64,000 bases of DNA from Sphingomonas sp. Leaf22 (GTDB lineage Bacteria; Pseudomonadota; Alphaproteobacteria; Sphingomonadales; Sphingomonadaceae), in the NCBI RefSeq assembly GCF_001421715.1, contig NZ_LMKP01000003.1:62001-126000 (forward strand), read 5' to 3'. This document shows positions 1 to 7,387 of this stretch, piece by piece. The position numbers and the translations under genes were made by a program. The notes below the pieces were generated by a model. That model did no database searches. It was not told where the DNA came from and was given only the letters and a program-made list of their open reading frames with translations. Every line of letters begins with the position of its first letter. Positions within the stretch are counted from its first letter, which is position 1.

Positions 1-2
1 TG

Positions 3-452
3 GCGCTCGCCGCCAGCTACGCGGTGCTGGGCACGCCGTTCACAATTCGCGCGATCGAATGGTTCATCGCCTTCTCGATGTGTGTGCTGGCGCTGCTCAA
101 GCTCCAGAACATCGAGAGCTTTTCGAGCATGTTCCTCAACTACGATCTGCTCGCCAAGCGCTGGGTGCCCTACTCCTATATCTACCCGTTCGCGGAAGGC
201 GGAGCGGGCGTGCTGATGATCGCGGGCGCGCTTACCTGGCTGTCGGTGCCGGTCGCGCTGTTCATCGGCTCGATCGGGGCGGTGTCGGTGTTCAAGGCCG
301 TCTATATCGACAAGCGTGAGCTGAAGTGCGCGTGCGTGGGCGGGGACAGCAACGTGCCCCTAGGCTTCATCTCGCTCACCGAAAACGTGATGATGGTGGC
401 GATGGCGCTGTGGATGGCCGCCGCCGCGATCGGCATCGCCGGGGCGCACTGA
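3..452 (+). CDS. MauE/DoxX-like membrane protein, 5' end outside window
   Basis: The reading frame is open to the left edge, so the N-terminus is probably missing; the first possible start inside the window is GTG at 24. The visible part has about four hydrophobic segments and the ending typical of MauE-type redox-associated membrane proteins, including a CACVGG motif near residue 108 that could carry a redox or metal-binding Cys pair. MauE proteins are thought to help disulfide or metal handling in the periplasm; the role here is inferred from its place at the head of a copper-resistance cluster. It is followed after about 40 bp by two small secreted proteins on the same strand, probably one operon. 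The family assignment rests on topology and the Cys motif only. Confidence 0.6.
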   Translation, partial: ALAASYAVLGTPFTIRAIEWFIAFSMCVLALLKLQNIESFSSMFLNYDLLAKRWVPYSYIYPFAEGGAGVLMIAGALTWLSVPVALFIGSIGAVSVFKAVYIDKRELKCACVGGDSNVPLGFISLTENVMMVAMALWMAAAAIGIAGAH

Positions 453-493
453 CGCTCGTTGACATTGGATCGGAGAGAGTGCCGATAGCCGGG

Positions 494-835
494 ATGACGA
501 AGGGAGCACCAGCCTTAGCCCGAGCGCTTCGCGCGACCGTCCTGGTCGTGCTCGCGGCGCTGCTGCTAGTGCGTCTCGGCCCGTTTTGCGAAACGGCGGC
601 GCAAGCCGCACCGATCGCGTCGGCGATGGTCGGGTGCGATGGCGATGGCACGCCAGCGCCCGTTAAAAAGGCTCCGCTATCGAGCTGCGCCACGCCTTGC
701 ACGGCCGTTCCCGGCGAAGCCCTGGTGCGGGTCGAGCCGATCGCCAACCATCCGGTCGCGCCTTGGCCTGCTCTACTGACCGGGCTGGCCGGTTCTCCGA
801 TCCCGCCGGCGACACCGCCTCCTCGAACCGTGTGA
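494..835 (+). CDS. Small secreted/anchored protein of unknown function
   Basis: The 113-residue product has a basic N-terminus and one hydrophobic stretch (about residues 11-27) ending in an Ala-rich site that looks like a signal peptide or anchor. The rest is Pro- and Ala-rich with four Cys (LGPFCE, VGCDG, SSCATPC) and ends in a Pro-rich TPPPR tail. I do not recognise the family. It lies between the MauE-like gene and the Cys-rich protein and is probably co-transcribed, which hints at a periplasmic metal-related role. GTG at 479, preceded by GGAG at 3 bp, is an alternative start; ATG at 494 has only a weak ribosome-binding site. Confidence 0.55.
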   Translation: MTKGAPALARALRATVLVVLAALLLVRLGPFCETAAQAAPIASAMVGCDGDGTPAPVKKAPLSSCATPCTAVPGEALVRVEPIANHPVAPWPALLTGLAGSPIPPATPPPRTV

Positions 836-877
836 CGCTTCAACAACCTCACATATTTGATCGATGGAGATTTTCTG

Positions 878-1081
878 ATGACCAAGCTGAAACTGATCGG
901 TGCCGCACTGGCGCTCGCCCTCCCAACCGCGGCGTTCGCGGCCGGCTCCTGCTGCGCCGACATGGCGTGCTGCAAGGAGGGGGCGGACTGCTGCAAGGAC
1001 GGCAAAGGGGACTGCTGCGCGGACATGAAGAAGGGCGGCGACCACGCCGGCCACGACATGCCGGGCGCGCCCAAGAAGTAA
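878..1081 (+). CDS. Secreted Cys-rich (four CC pairs) small protein, likely metal-binding
   Basis: The 67-residue product has a clear signal peptide (cleavage after AAFA, about residue 22) and a short mature part with four Cys-Cys pairs spaced 5-6 residues apart, then a His/Met tail (DHAGHDMPG). This composition suggests a periplasmic copper or other soft-metal binding protein, metallothionein-like in character but not a known metallothionein by sequence. The start was chosen because GGAGA at 866-870 lies 7 bp upstream of the ATG at 878. It follows the 113-aa gene by 42 bp and ends just before a strong hairpin. Confidence 0.75.
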   Translation: MTKLKLIGAALALALPTAAFAAGSCCADMACCKEGADCCKDGKGDCCADMKKGGDHAGHDMPGAPKK

Positions 1082-1089
1082 GTCGGCGG

Positions 1090-1113
1090 GGGGAGGCGTT
1101 CGCGCCTCCCCTT
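1090..1113. terminator. Hairpin between convergent genes
   Basis: A 9-bp GC-rich stem (GGGGAGGCG, loop TTCG, CGCCTCCCC) is followed by TTCGTCT. It lies between the convergent Cys-rich gene and the DUF411 gene and probably ends transcription in both directions. Confidence 0.7.
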
Positions 1114-1117
1114 CGTC

Positions 1118-1558
1118 TCAATGGCGCGCGAAAACCCTGCGCCCGTTCGGCCCGAACGCGACGACCTCGAAAGACTGCGCCGCTCGTCCCGGCACTTCCA
1201 TTCCGGGTGATCCAAGCGGCATTCCGGCGACCGCTAGACCGCTGACACCCTTTGGACGCTGCGCGAGCGCGCGCTTCATATCGGCGATCGGGACATGACC
1301 CTCGAAGGTCATCCCGTCGATTATCGCGGTGTGACAGGATGCAAGGTCGGCGGGGACGCTGCGTGCCTTCATCATTGCGGGACGGTTCGCATCGTCAACA
1401 ATCCGCACCGTGCGGCCGAACTGCGCCTTCACGATCTTCGCCCATTCGCCGCAACACCCGCATCCGGGGTCGCGATGCACGAGGATCGCATCGGCCGCGA
1501 CGGCGACGGAGGGGACGCCCAGCGCGAGGGCGGCAAACAGGTAGCGCATATTGGTCAT
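1118..1558 (-). CDS. DUF411 family periplasmic metal-binding protein
   Basis: The 146-residue protein has a signal peptide (about residues 1-22), then the DUF411 hallmarks: a CGCCGEWA motif near residue 33 and a CHTAIIDG...FEGHVP segment near residue 75. DUF411 proteins are regularly found in copper-resistance clusters and are presumed periplasmic copper-binding proteins. It lies 50 bp downstream of the DUF305 gene on the same strand, so both probably come from the ECF-type promoter at 2036-2062. ATG at 1558 is used; a second in-frame ATG lies three codons later. Confidence 0.85.
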   Translation of the reverse strand: MTNMRYLFAALALGVPSVAVAADAILVHRDPGCGCCGEWAKIVKAQFGRTVRIVDDANRPAMMKARSVPADLASCHTAIIDGMTFEGHVPIADMKRALAQRPKGVSGLAVAGMPLGSPGMEVPGRAAQSFEVVAFGPNGRRVFARH

Positions 1559-1608
1559 GGTCGATGCCTGGTTGGCGGCCCCGCCCGGTTGGGAGCGGGG
1601 CCATGCAT

Positions 1609-1989
1609 TTATTGAGCGGGCTTGCCCATCTTGCGAAGCATAGCGTTCAACATGGCGATCTCGCGATTCTGGCTGGCGATGGCCTTCTGCGCCTCGCGGC
1701 GAACCTCGGCATTCTGTGTGCTACGAAGCGCGATCTGCGACATTTCCACCGCGCCACGATGATGCTCGATCATCTTGCGCGTCCACGTTTCGCCGGCGTC
1801 GGCCCCCATCGCCGCCATCATCTTCTCGTGCATTTTCATCTCGGCCGGACCGTAGGGGTTGGCTGCGGTCGCTGGCATCGCATGGTTCATGCCGGCCATG
1901 TTGCCGTGGTTCATGCCCTGGTGGTTCGCCTGCTGTGCAAGAGCCGGGGTCGCCAGCGCGGCGACGAGGAAAAGGGGTGCGAGTTTCAT
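1609..1989 (-). CDS. DUF305 family periplasmic protein
   Basis: After a signal peptide ending LAQQ, the mature protein has a His/Met-rich stretch (NHQGMNHGNMAGMNH) and the DUF305 core with MIEHHRGAVEMSQ, the helix with the family's conserved His pair. DUF305 proteins are four-helix, ferritin-like periplasmic proteins often encoded beside copper-resistance genes, and the Met/His leader fits copper binding. AGGAG at 1997-2001 is 7 bp from ATG 1989 and 4 bp from ATG 1992, so the former is preferred. The gene heads a two-gene unit with DUF411 under the motif at 2036-2062. Confidence 0.85.
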   Translation of the reverse strand: MKLAPLFLVAALATPALAQQANHQGMNHGNMAGMNHAMPATAANPYGPAEMKMHEKMMAAMGADAGETWTRKMIEHHRGAVEMSQIALRSTQNAEVRREAQKAIASQNREIAMLNAMLRKMGKPAQ

Positions 1990-2035
1990 CATCAATCTCC
2001 TGGGGTGCGAGGTGTTAAATGCCTCTCACGTCAAT

Positions 2036-2062
2036 TACGCGGCGCGAGCACCTACCCCTCAT
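2036..2062 (-). promoter_or_regulatory. Predicted ECF-sigma promoter, DUF305-DUF411 unit
   Basis: Reading on the minus strand: ATGAGGGGTAG, 9 nt, CCGCGTA. It matches the three other copies in the cluster with identical spacing and lies about 47 bp upstream of the DUF305 start. The proposed -35 is GAGGGG and the -10 CGTA, 15 nt apart, a layout typical of ECF sigma promoters. The assignment is inferred from recurrence and position. Confidence 0.65.
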
Positions 2063-2085
2063 GTCGGACGCGATTGGCTGCTGGG

Positions 2086-2820
2086 TCAGCTTCCCGGCGA
2101 TCTGCGGCGTCGCCGTACGGGCCAGCGCATCCACAGGAGAACCGCGCCGCCTATCCACAACGCCAGCCCCCCGATCGCGAAAGCGAGCAGCCAAGGCGTG
2201 TTAAAGTCCTCGTGGTTCTTCCAGTCCATGATGTGGAGACCCCAGAAAAAATCGTAAAGCCGCCAGGTGCCTGTCCTGACAGCGGTGATCCGTCCTGTGT
2301 CACTGGCGACAAAGACGCGGGTGTTGTTGGGGTCGTCAAACGCGATCCGCCATGCGGGGAGCGCGCCACGATATTCGGGTGCGGCACGCTCGATCCGCTC
2401 CACGCGAGCAACCAGTCGACCTTCCCCTCGCCAAGCAGCGCGTGCCACGGCCTCGGCCTGGGCGGCGCTAGCAGCCGGCAGGAGCACCCCCGTGGTCGCA
2501 TCGGCAAGCCGGGTGCCCTTGGCCGTTGACAGCTCGGCGACGGGACGCCCGAGCAACATGCGATAGGTGAGCGATGTGACGGGCGTTCCGACGCTTCTCG
2601 TCAGGTCCGCTGGCGACGCCAAGGCCATGCCCGCCGGTATAGGGGCGACGGTCTTCCGATCAACGAGGTGATCGCCATGCACCTTGTCGATCGGCAGGAA
2701 GCTCATCACCGTCCCACTGGTGAACCAGAGGAGGAGCTGGATGCCGATAATGATCGCGAGCCACTTATGCGTCTTGCTCGCTAGCTGGTGAAGCCTCGCG
2801 CGCCGGCCCCTCAGAACCAC
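2086..2820 (-). CDS. PepSY-domain membrane protein
   Basis: The 244-residue protein has an N-terminal membrane segment (about residues 20-42, with the H18-K19-W20 start seen in PepSY-TM proteins) and a C-terminal one (about 205-228), with a periplasmic PepSY-like region between. Such proteins are common in copper and iron clusters, and some relate to membrane metal-reductase systems; the exact job is not known. The start is GTG at 2820, overlapping the end of copB by 10 bp, so translation is probably coupled. It is the last gene of the copA-copB-PepSY operon. Confidence 0.75.
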   Translation of the reverse strand: MVLRGRRARLHQLASKTHKWLAIIIGIQLLLWFTSGTVMSFLPIDKVHGDHLVDRKTVAPIPAGMALASPADLTRSVGTPVTSLTYRMLLGRPVAELSTAKGTRLADATTGVLLPAASAAQAEAVARAAWRGEGRLVARVERIERAAPEYRGALPAWRIAFDDPNNTRVFVASDTGRITAVRTGTWRLYDFFWGLHIMDWKNHEDFNTPWLLAFAIGGLALWIGGAVLLWMRWPVRRRRRSPGS

Positions 2821-3965
2821 GTCCGAACGCCGACAACAAAGCTGGGTCCGCCAACGCCCTCGCCATCGGCGCGCGCGAAGCGGGCGCTGTCGCCTAGACG
2901 GCGATCGTAGGAGACGCCGATATAGGGCGCGAACTCGCGCTTGATCTCGTAACGAAGGCGAAGCCCCAGCTCGATGTCGCTCAGGCCCGAACCGATACCG
3001 TTCTCCGGCACGTCCTGCGCCGCGAAATTAAGCTCGGCGCGCGGTTGCAGGACAAGTCGCTGGGTGATGCGCTGGTCGTAATAGCCCTCAAGCCGCCCCA
3101 GCACGTCGCCCTTGTCGGACAGAAACAGCGCGCCCTCCACGTCGAACCAATAGGGTGCCAGTCCCTCGAATCCGAGCGTGGCGTAGGTGCGCGAGGGGTT
3201 CGGCTTGAAGTCATAGCGGATGCCGGCCTGGAGATTGAAGTAGGGGCCGATCGCGCGGCTGTAGAGCGCCTGCACCTCGGCATCGTCAACGCTTCGCCCG
3301 AACTCGCCTTCGCCCTCGGTCTTGACGGTCAGCCGGTTGATGTCGCCCCCGAACCACGCTTCGCCATCCCAGCGGAAACTATCGCTCCCGTCGCGTATCT
3401 GCACCTCGGCCAAGTTGAAATTGACCTGCCAGAAAGTGCTCCCACCATGCTCGCCGCGAAGAATGGCACGAGCATCGGCCATCTTCTGCGGCGAATAAAC
3501 GCGATCGGCATAATTCGGCTTGGGCGCGGCCGGGGCGGGTGCGTTGCCGGGGGGAAGGGCGGTTCCCCCCGTTCCCATATCGTGGCTCATCCCGCCCGCC
3601 ATGCCGCTCATGTCATGGCCCGCGTGAGGATTGGCCGGCGTCGCTACCGCCGCGCTATCGGGCATGACGTGCCCGGCATGGGGATCTGCCTGGGTCGGGG
3701 CGTCAGGCATCGTCATTCCGGGCATGGTGTGGCCCGCGTGCGGGTCGGCCGCCGCGGCCGGAGCTGGCGACGGCTTTTTTGGTGCGGGCTTTGCTTTCGT
3801 GCGAGCGGGGGGGCGCGGCTTGGCGGTTGGCTTCGCCTGGGGCTTCGCTGCCGGCTTCGCCGGCATGGTCATCCCCGGCATGTTGTGCATCGAGTGATCC
3901 TGCGCGGTGACGGGGGTCGCAAGCGCGATCGGGGCCGCGGCGACGAGTAGGGAAAGCGCCTTCAT
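2811..3965 (-). CDS. copB: Copper resistance protein B, outer membrane
   Basis: CopB is an outer-membrane beta-barrel protein of plasmid- and chromosome-borne copper resistance that works with CopA to sequester copper. The 384-residue product has a signal peptide (cleavage after VTAQ), a Met/His-rich low-complexity region up to about residue 150 with repeats of the HAGHTMPGMTMP type and a Lys/Pro-rich linker, then a C-terminal CopB barrel domain ending in Phe. The start ATG at 3965 overlaps the copA stop (ATGA) and follows GGGGGAG. Long Met/His repeats are expected for this family and vary in length. Confidence 0.92.
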   Translation of the reverse strand: MKALSLLVAAAPIALATPVTAQDHSMHNMPGMTMPAKPAAKPQAKPTAKPRPPARTKAKPAPKKPSPAPAAAADPHAGHTMPGMTMPDAPTQADPHAGHVMPDSAAVATPANPHAGHDMSGMAGGMSHDMGTGGTALPPGNAPAPAAPKPNYADRVYSPQKMADARAILRGEHGGSTFWQVNFNLAEVQIRDGSDSFRWDGEAWFGGDINRLTVKTEGEGEFGRSVDDAEVQALYSRAIGPYFNLQAGIRYDFKPNPSRTYATLGFEGLAPYWFDVEGALFLSDKGDVLGRLEGYYDQRITQRLVLQPRAELNFAAQDVPENGIGSGLSDIELGLRLRYEIKREFAPYIGVSYDRRLGDSARFARADGEGVGGPSFVVGVRTWF

Positions 3966-5911
3966 GCCGCGTCTCCCCCGCGTGGCCGGACGGTCACGAC
4001 CTGCATCATGCCGGCGTGCATGTGGTAAAGCATGTGGCAGTGGAACGCCCAATCACCGACGGCATCGGCGGTAAGGTCGAACGTCGCGGTCCCGCCCGGC
4101 TGAACCATGACGGTGTGCTTGCGCGGTGCGAACTCGCCATGCCCCGTCACCAGCTCGAAAAAGTGGCCGTGAAGATGGATCGGGTGACCCATCATCGTGT
4201 CGTTGACGAGCGTCACCCGCACCCGCTCGCCCTCAAGGAATGGGATCGGGTCTTTGACCTCCGACAGCTTCTCGCCGTCGAACGCCCACATATAGCGTTC
4301 CATGTTGCCGGTGAGGTGGATTTGCATCGCGCGATCAGGCGCGCGCACGTCGGGGTTGCGGTCGACGGCCATCAGGTCGCGATAGACCAGCACCTTGTGT
4401 CCGACATTTTCCAGCCCCTGGCCCGGCTCGCCCATACGATCCATCGGCATCGGGGATATGGTCTGCACGGTCGGAGTCTTCTTGACCCCCGGCGCATTCG
4501 AGAAGTCGCGCATCGAGTGATTCATGCCGCCCGCGCCGTGATCCATACCTGCCATCTGCCCGCTAGCGCCGCCCTGCATGGCCCCGTGGTCCATTCCGGC
4601 CATGCCGCTTGCGGCTGCTCCCTCGGCGGGCATCGTATGCCCCATAGCGGCGTGATCGACGGCCGCACCCGCCTGGGGAGCGCCACCCTGGTTCATGCCC
4701 GCCATCGCGCCAGTCGCCGCACCCGTCGCGGGCATGGCATGGCCCATCGCGGCATGATCCATGCCGGCCATTGAACCGCCGCTCATGTCCATGCCGCCCA
4801 TGCCCATGTCCTTCATGCTGGCGAGCGGGCGCTTGCGAAGCGGCGGGACCGCCGCGGCCATGCCCTCGCGGGGCGCGAGCGTGGCGCGCGCCATGCCGGA
4901 GCGATCTACGCTCTCGCCGACGAGCGTGTAGGCGCGATCGTCGGTCGGGGTGACGATCACGTCGTAGGTCTCGGCGACGCCGATCTGGAACTCGTCGAAC
5001 GTCACTGGCCGGACATTCAGGCCGTCGCACGCCACCACGGTCATTTTCAGGCCGGGGATGCGGACATTGAAGGTGGTCATGGCGGAAGCGTTGATGACGC
5101 GAAGCCGCACCCGCTCGCCGGGGCGGAACAGCCCGGTCCAGTTGTCCAAGGGGCCGTGGCCGTTGACGAGATAGGTATAGGTCGAGCCGGTCACGTCGGC
5201 GACGTCGGTCGGGTCCATCCGCATCTTGCCCCAGTCGGCGCGCTCCTTCGCCGACTGGCCCTCGCCGCGTAGCAGCCCGGCGATCGTCTGCTTCTGATAG
5301 TTGAAATAGCCGCCCTGCATCTTGAGCTTGCGGAAGATGACGTGCGGGTGAAGCTGGCTGTGGTCGGACAGCATGATGACGTGCTCGCGGTCGGACGCGA
5401 TCGGGTCTTCGCCCGCCGGGTCGATCACCAGCGGGCCGTAATGCCCCATCTGCTCCTGCAAGCCGGAATGGCTATGATACCAGTAGGTGCCGGCCTGCTT
5501 GACCGGAAACTCGTAGGTGAAGCTCTTGCCCGGATCGACGCCGGGGAAGCTGATGCCGGGGACGCCGTCCATCTGGAAAGGCAGGATCAGTCCATGCCAG
5601 TGGATCGAGGTCTGCTCGTCGGGCAGCGCGTTGGTGAGGGTCAGCCGGGCATTCTGCCCTTCGCGCAACCGGATCAGCGGTGCGGGCGCGGTGCCGTTGA
5701 TGCCGATCGCGTGACTCTCACGCCCGTCGATCATCATCATCTGGTGCGCGACGCGAAGGGTGATGTCGTCACCCGAGACGGTCGGCATCGGCTTGACGAC
5801 GCCGCCGGAAGTCGTCTGCGCCCATGCCGGCATGTAGGCCGATAAAGCGAGTCCGCCCCCTGCGAGGGTTGCGCCGCGCAAAAGCTGGCGGCGGTCGATG
5901 GTCCGGGTCAT
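3962..5911 (-). CDS. copA: Multicopper oxidase CopA (copper resistance)
   Basis: CopA is a periplasmic multicopper oxidase that binds many copper ions and probably oxidises Cu(I). A twin-arginine signal (RRQLLRG, residues 7-13) means export in folded form. Copper ligands are visible: HWHG at residues 104-107, WYHSHSG at about 144, and C-terminal HPIHLHGHFF and HCHMLYHMHAGM. Between about residues 365 and 480 there is a long Met/His-rich insert (MAGMDHAAMGH-type repeats) typical of CopA proteins. At 649 residues the length is usual. It is first in copA-copB-PepSY and lies downstream of the ECF-type motif at 5955-5981. Confidence 0.95.
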   Translation of the reverse strand: MTRTIDRRQLLRGATLAGGGLALSAYMPAWAQTTSGGVVKPMPTVSGDDITLRVAHQMMMIDGRESHAIGINGTAPAPLIRLREGQNARLTLTNALPDEQTSIHWHGLILPFQMDGVPGISFPGVDPGKSFTYEFPVKQAGTYWYHSHSGLQEQMGHYGPLVIDPAGEDPIASDREHVIMLSDHSQLHPHVIFRKLKMQGGYFNYQKQTIAGLLRGEGQSAKERADWGKMRMDPTDVADVTGSTYTYLVNGHGPLDNWTGLFRPGERVRLRVINASAMTTFNVRIPGLKMTVVACDGLNVRPVTFDEFQIGVAETYDVIVTPTDDRAYTLVGESVDRSGMARATLAPREGMAAAVPPLRKRPLASMKDMGMGGMDMSGGSMAGMDHAAMGHAMPATGAATGAMAGMNQGGAPQAGAAVDHAAMGHTMPAEGAAASGMAGMDHGAMQGGASGQMAGMDHGAGGMNHSMRDFSNAPGVKKTPTVQTISPMPMDRMGEPGQGLENVGHKVLVYRDLMAVDRNPDVRAPDRAMQIHLTGNMERYMWAFDGEKLSEVKDPIPFLEGERVRVTLVNDTMMGHPIHLHGHFFELVTGHGEFAPRKHTVMVQPGGTATFDLTADAVGDWAFHCHMLYHMHAGMMQVVTVRPRGGDAA

Positions 5912-5954
5912 GGGCTTCCTGGTCGATTGGACGCGTTGGTGTGGTCAACGATGA

Positions 5955-5981
5955 TACGCGGGCCTGGTCGCTACCCCTTAC
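5955..5981 (-). promoter_or_regulatory. Predicted ECF-sigma promoter, copA operon
   Basis: On the minus strand: GTAAGGGGTAG, 9 nt, CCGCGTA. The motif ends about 44 bp before the copA start and its -35 part touches the stop codon of the sigma gene, so copA has its own promoter although it is downstream of and co-directional with the sigma operon. Confidence 0.65.
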
Positions 5982-6547
5982 CTCGCGTCCAGCTTTTCCC
6001 GCAGCTTCGCGCGGGCGCGGTAAAGCCGGGTTTCTACTGCCTTTTCGCTGATGGACAGGACGGCCGCAGTGTCAGCCTGGCTAAGCCCCTCGATGGTGTG
6101 GAGCACCAAGGGTTCCTTCAACGTCGCCGGCAGCTCGGCAATGGCGCGGCGAACCCGGTCCAGCTCCTGCCGGTCGCCCGCGGCGTCATCGACCGCCACG
6201 CCGGTATCGACGACAGCCTCGGCGTCCGCCCCGATCGGGACCGCGAACGACAGGAACCGCCGCACCTTTCGTTTGCGGGTCCAGTCGCGGCATTTATTGA
6301 GCGCGATCGCCGATAACCACGTCCGCATCGGACGCGCGCCGTCATAGCGGCCGATCGCTCTATACGCGGCGACGAACGTCTCCTGGGACAAGTCCAGCGC
6401 CTCGTCGGCATCGCCGATGCACCCTCGGGACAGCCGAAAGATCGCCTGCCCGTGGCGGCGCATGATCTCGGCGAACGCGGCCTGCCGCCCCGCAAGGCTG
6501 AGCGTCGCCAGCTCTCCATCGGAAAGCGCCGTCCAGTCGAGGCTCAT
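5978..6547 (-). CDS. ECF-type RNA polymerase sigma factor
   Basis: The 189-residue protein has sigma region 2 (about residues 20-95, with ALDLSQETFVAAYRAI and a Trp-containing region 2.4) and region 4 (about 130-185, helix-turn-helix LSQADTAAVLSISEKAVETRLYRAR written here only in part as SEKAVETRLYRAR). There is no region 1 or 3, as expected for ECF factors. It is the third gene of an operon with a small membrane protein and a CnrX-like sensor, the arrangement of the CnrYXH cobalt/nickel system. Four matching promoter motifs in the cluster, one in front of this operon, make it the likely master regulator of the copper genes. Confidence 0.9.
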   Translation of the reverse strand: MSLDWTALSDGELATLSLAGRQAAFAEIMRRHGQAIFRLSRGCIGDADEALDLSQETFVAAYRAIGRYDGARPMRTWLSAIALNKCRDWTRKRKVRRFLSFAVPIGADAEAVVDTGVAVDDAAGDRQELDRVRRAIAELPATLKEPLVLHTIEGLSQADTAAVLSISEKAVETRLYRARAKLREKLDAR

Positions 6548-6557
6548 CGCCTCGATC

Positions 6558-6998
6558 TCAACGGGCGTCGTCGGTGAGCGCCTTCACCACCGCCCGGTCG
6601 AACTGCGCGGTCTGGTCGGGTCGCAAGAGCTGCCGCATCGCGAAAATATGCGCGAGCGTCGCCTTTTGCAGCTCGCCCATCGCGGCGTGGCTCCGATCGA
6701 CCGCTGCGGCGACACGGGGGCCGTTGCCATGCTCGGCCTCGATCGCCTCGGCGAGCCGCGCATTGTCGGCCCGCAATTCCAGCTCCAGCGCACGGCGTTC
6801 GACCGCGAACCGCTGCTCCAGCTCTTTCAGTCGAGCCTCCTGGTTCGTGTCGAGCGCGAGCCGATGATGCAGCACGTCGTGCAGCTCCGCGCCTGGCTGA
6901 GCCGGGGCGGGCAAAAGCGCGCGCCCGACGAACACGCCGCCGATCGCGGCGACGAACGCCGCGATCACGCACAAAATCAGCCGCGCGCGCGCGCTCAT
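6558..6998 (-). CDS. Periplasmic heavy-metal sensor, CnrX/metal-resist type
   Basis: A 146-residue protein with one N-terminal membrane segment (about residues 7-25) and a helical periplasmic domain rich in Leu, Glu and Arg. His residues occur at HDVLHH near residue 40, and the QFDRAV end is typical of the metal-resistance/CnrX-CzcE-like helical hairpin family. In Cnr-type systems this protein senses the metal and, with its membrane partner, releases the sigma factor. It starts within the last codon of the upstream gene (ATGA overlap) and ends 10 bp before the sigma gene. Whether it senses copper is inferred from context. Confidence 0.75.
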   Translation of the reverse strand: MSARARLILCVIAAFVAAIGGVFVGRALLPAPAQPGAELHDVLHHRLALDTNQEARLKELEQRFAVERRALELELRADNARLAEAIEAEHGNGPRVAAAVDRSHAAMGELQKATLAHIFAMRQLLRPDQTAQFDRAVVKALTDDAR

Positions 6999-7261
6999 TG
7001 CGCCCCGACAAGCAAGGTCGAGGGCGCGAACGGGGAGTTTGCCCCTAACGGGGATATCGAGGCCGCGGCGCTGGGTGATGCCGGGAAGCCCGCCCCGATC
7101 ACGCCGATCGCGAGCGCCGCGACCATGATCGCGCCTATGCCAAGTCCAGCCTGGGTGGCGCGAGGCGTCGCGATCTGCGCGAGAACCCGCGCCTCCAGTC
7201 CGTCCAGTTCGGGCACCGGCGCTCGCGCGAGCCTGGTCAGCGCCTCGTCAAGATCGTTCAT
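6995..7261 (-). CDS. Small single-pass membrane protein, candidate anti-sigma factor
   Basis: The 88-residue protein has a charged cytoplasmic N-terminus of about 40 residues (LDEALTRLARAPVPELDGLE), one membrane segment (about 43-63) and a short periplasmic tail. Its size, topology and position at the head of a sensor-sigma operon resemble CnrY-type anti-sigma factors, though I see no diagnostic sequence motif. The start ATG at 7261 is preferred over GTG 7270 because GGAGG lies 8 bp upstream. It is the first gene behind the motif at 7293-7319. Confidence 0.6.
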   Translation of the reverse strand: MNDLDEALTRLARAPVPELDGLEARVLAQIATPRATQAGLGIGAIMVAALAIGVIGAGFPASPSAAASISPLGANSPFAPSTLLVGAQ

Positions 7262-7292
7262 GTCGTTCACCTCCGCTCCCCTTGTTCCATGT

Positions 7293-7319
7293 TACGCGGG
7301 ATCGCCCGCTACCCCTCAT
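7293..7319 (-). promoter_or_regulatory. Predicted ECF-sigma promoter, sigma operon (autoregulation)
   Basis: On the minus strand: ATGAGGGGTAG, 9 nt, CCGCGTA, about 32 bp upstream of the anti-sigma-like gene. Its presence before the sigma factor's own operon implies positive autoregulation. It lies back to back with the copC-side motif. Confidence 0.65.
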
Positions 7320-7327
7320 GGCGCATG

Positions 7328-7354
7328 GTGAGGGGTGGGCGGCCTGGGCGCGTA
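7328..7354 (+). promoter_or_regulatory. Predicted ECF-sigma promoter, copC-copD
   Basis: On the plus strand: GTGAGGGGTGG, 9 nt, GCGCGTA, about 33 bp before the copC start. It differs from the other three copies at two core positions but keeps the spacing. The divergent pair here would switch both operons on together. Confidence 0.6.
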
Positions 7355-7387
7355 GATGGATGTAGCCGCCTTTTTGGAGAGTGTTCC

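Noticed and set aside
459..470. TTGACATTGG as a match to the transposon end TTGACATTGCTACTTAG
   Set aside because: Only the first nine bases agree and no repeat follows; TTGACA is also a common promoter element.
1972..1982. AAAAGGGGTG, identical to the bases just right of the proposed transposon end
   Set aside because: It lies inside the DUF305 signal peptide coding region with no end repeat next to it; chance is sufficient.
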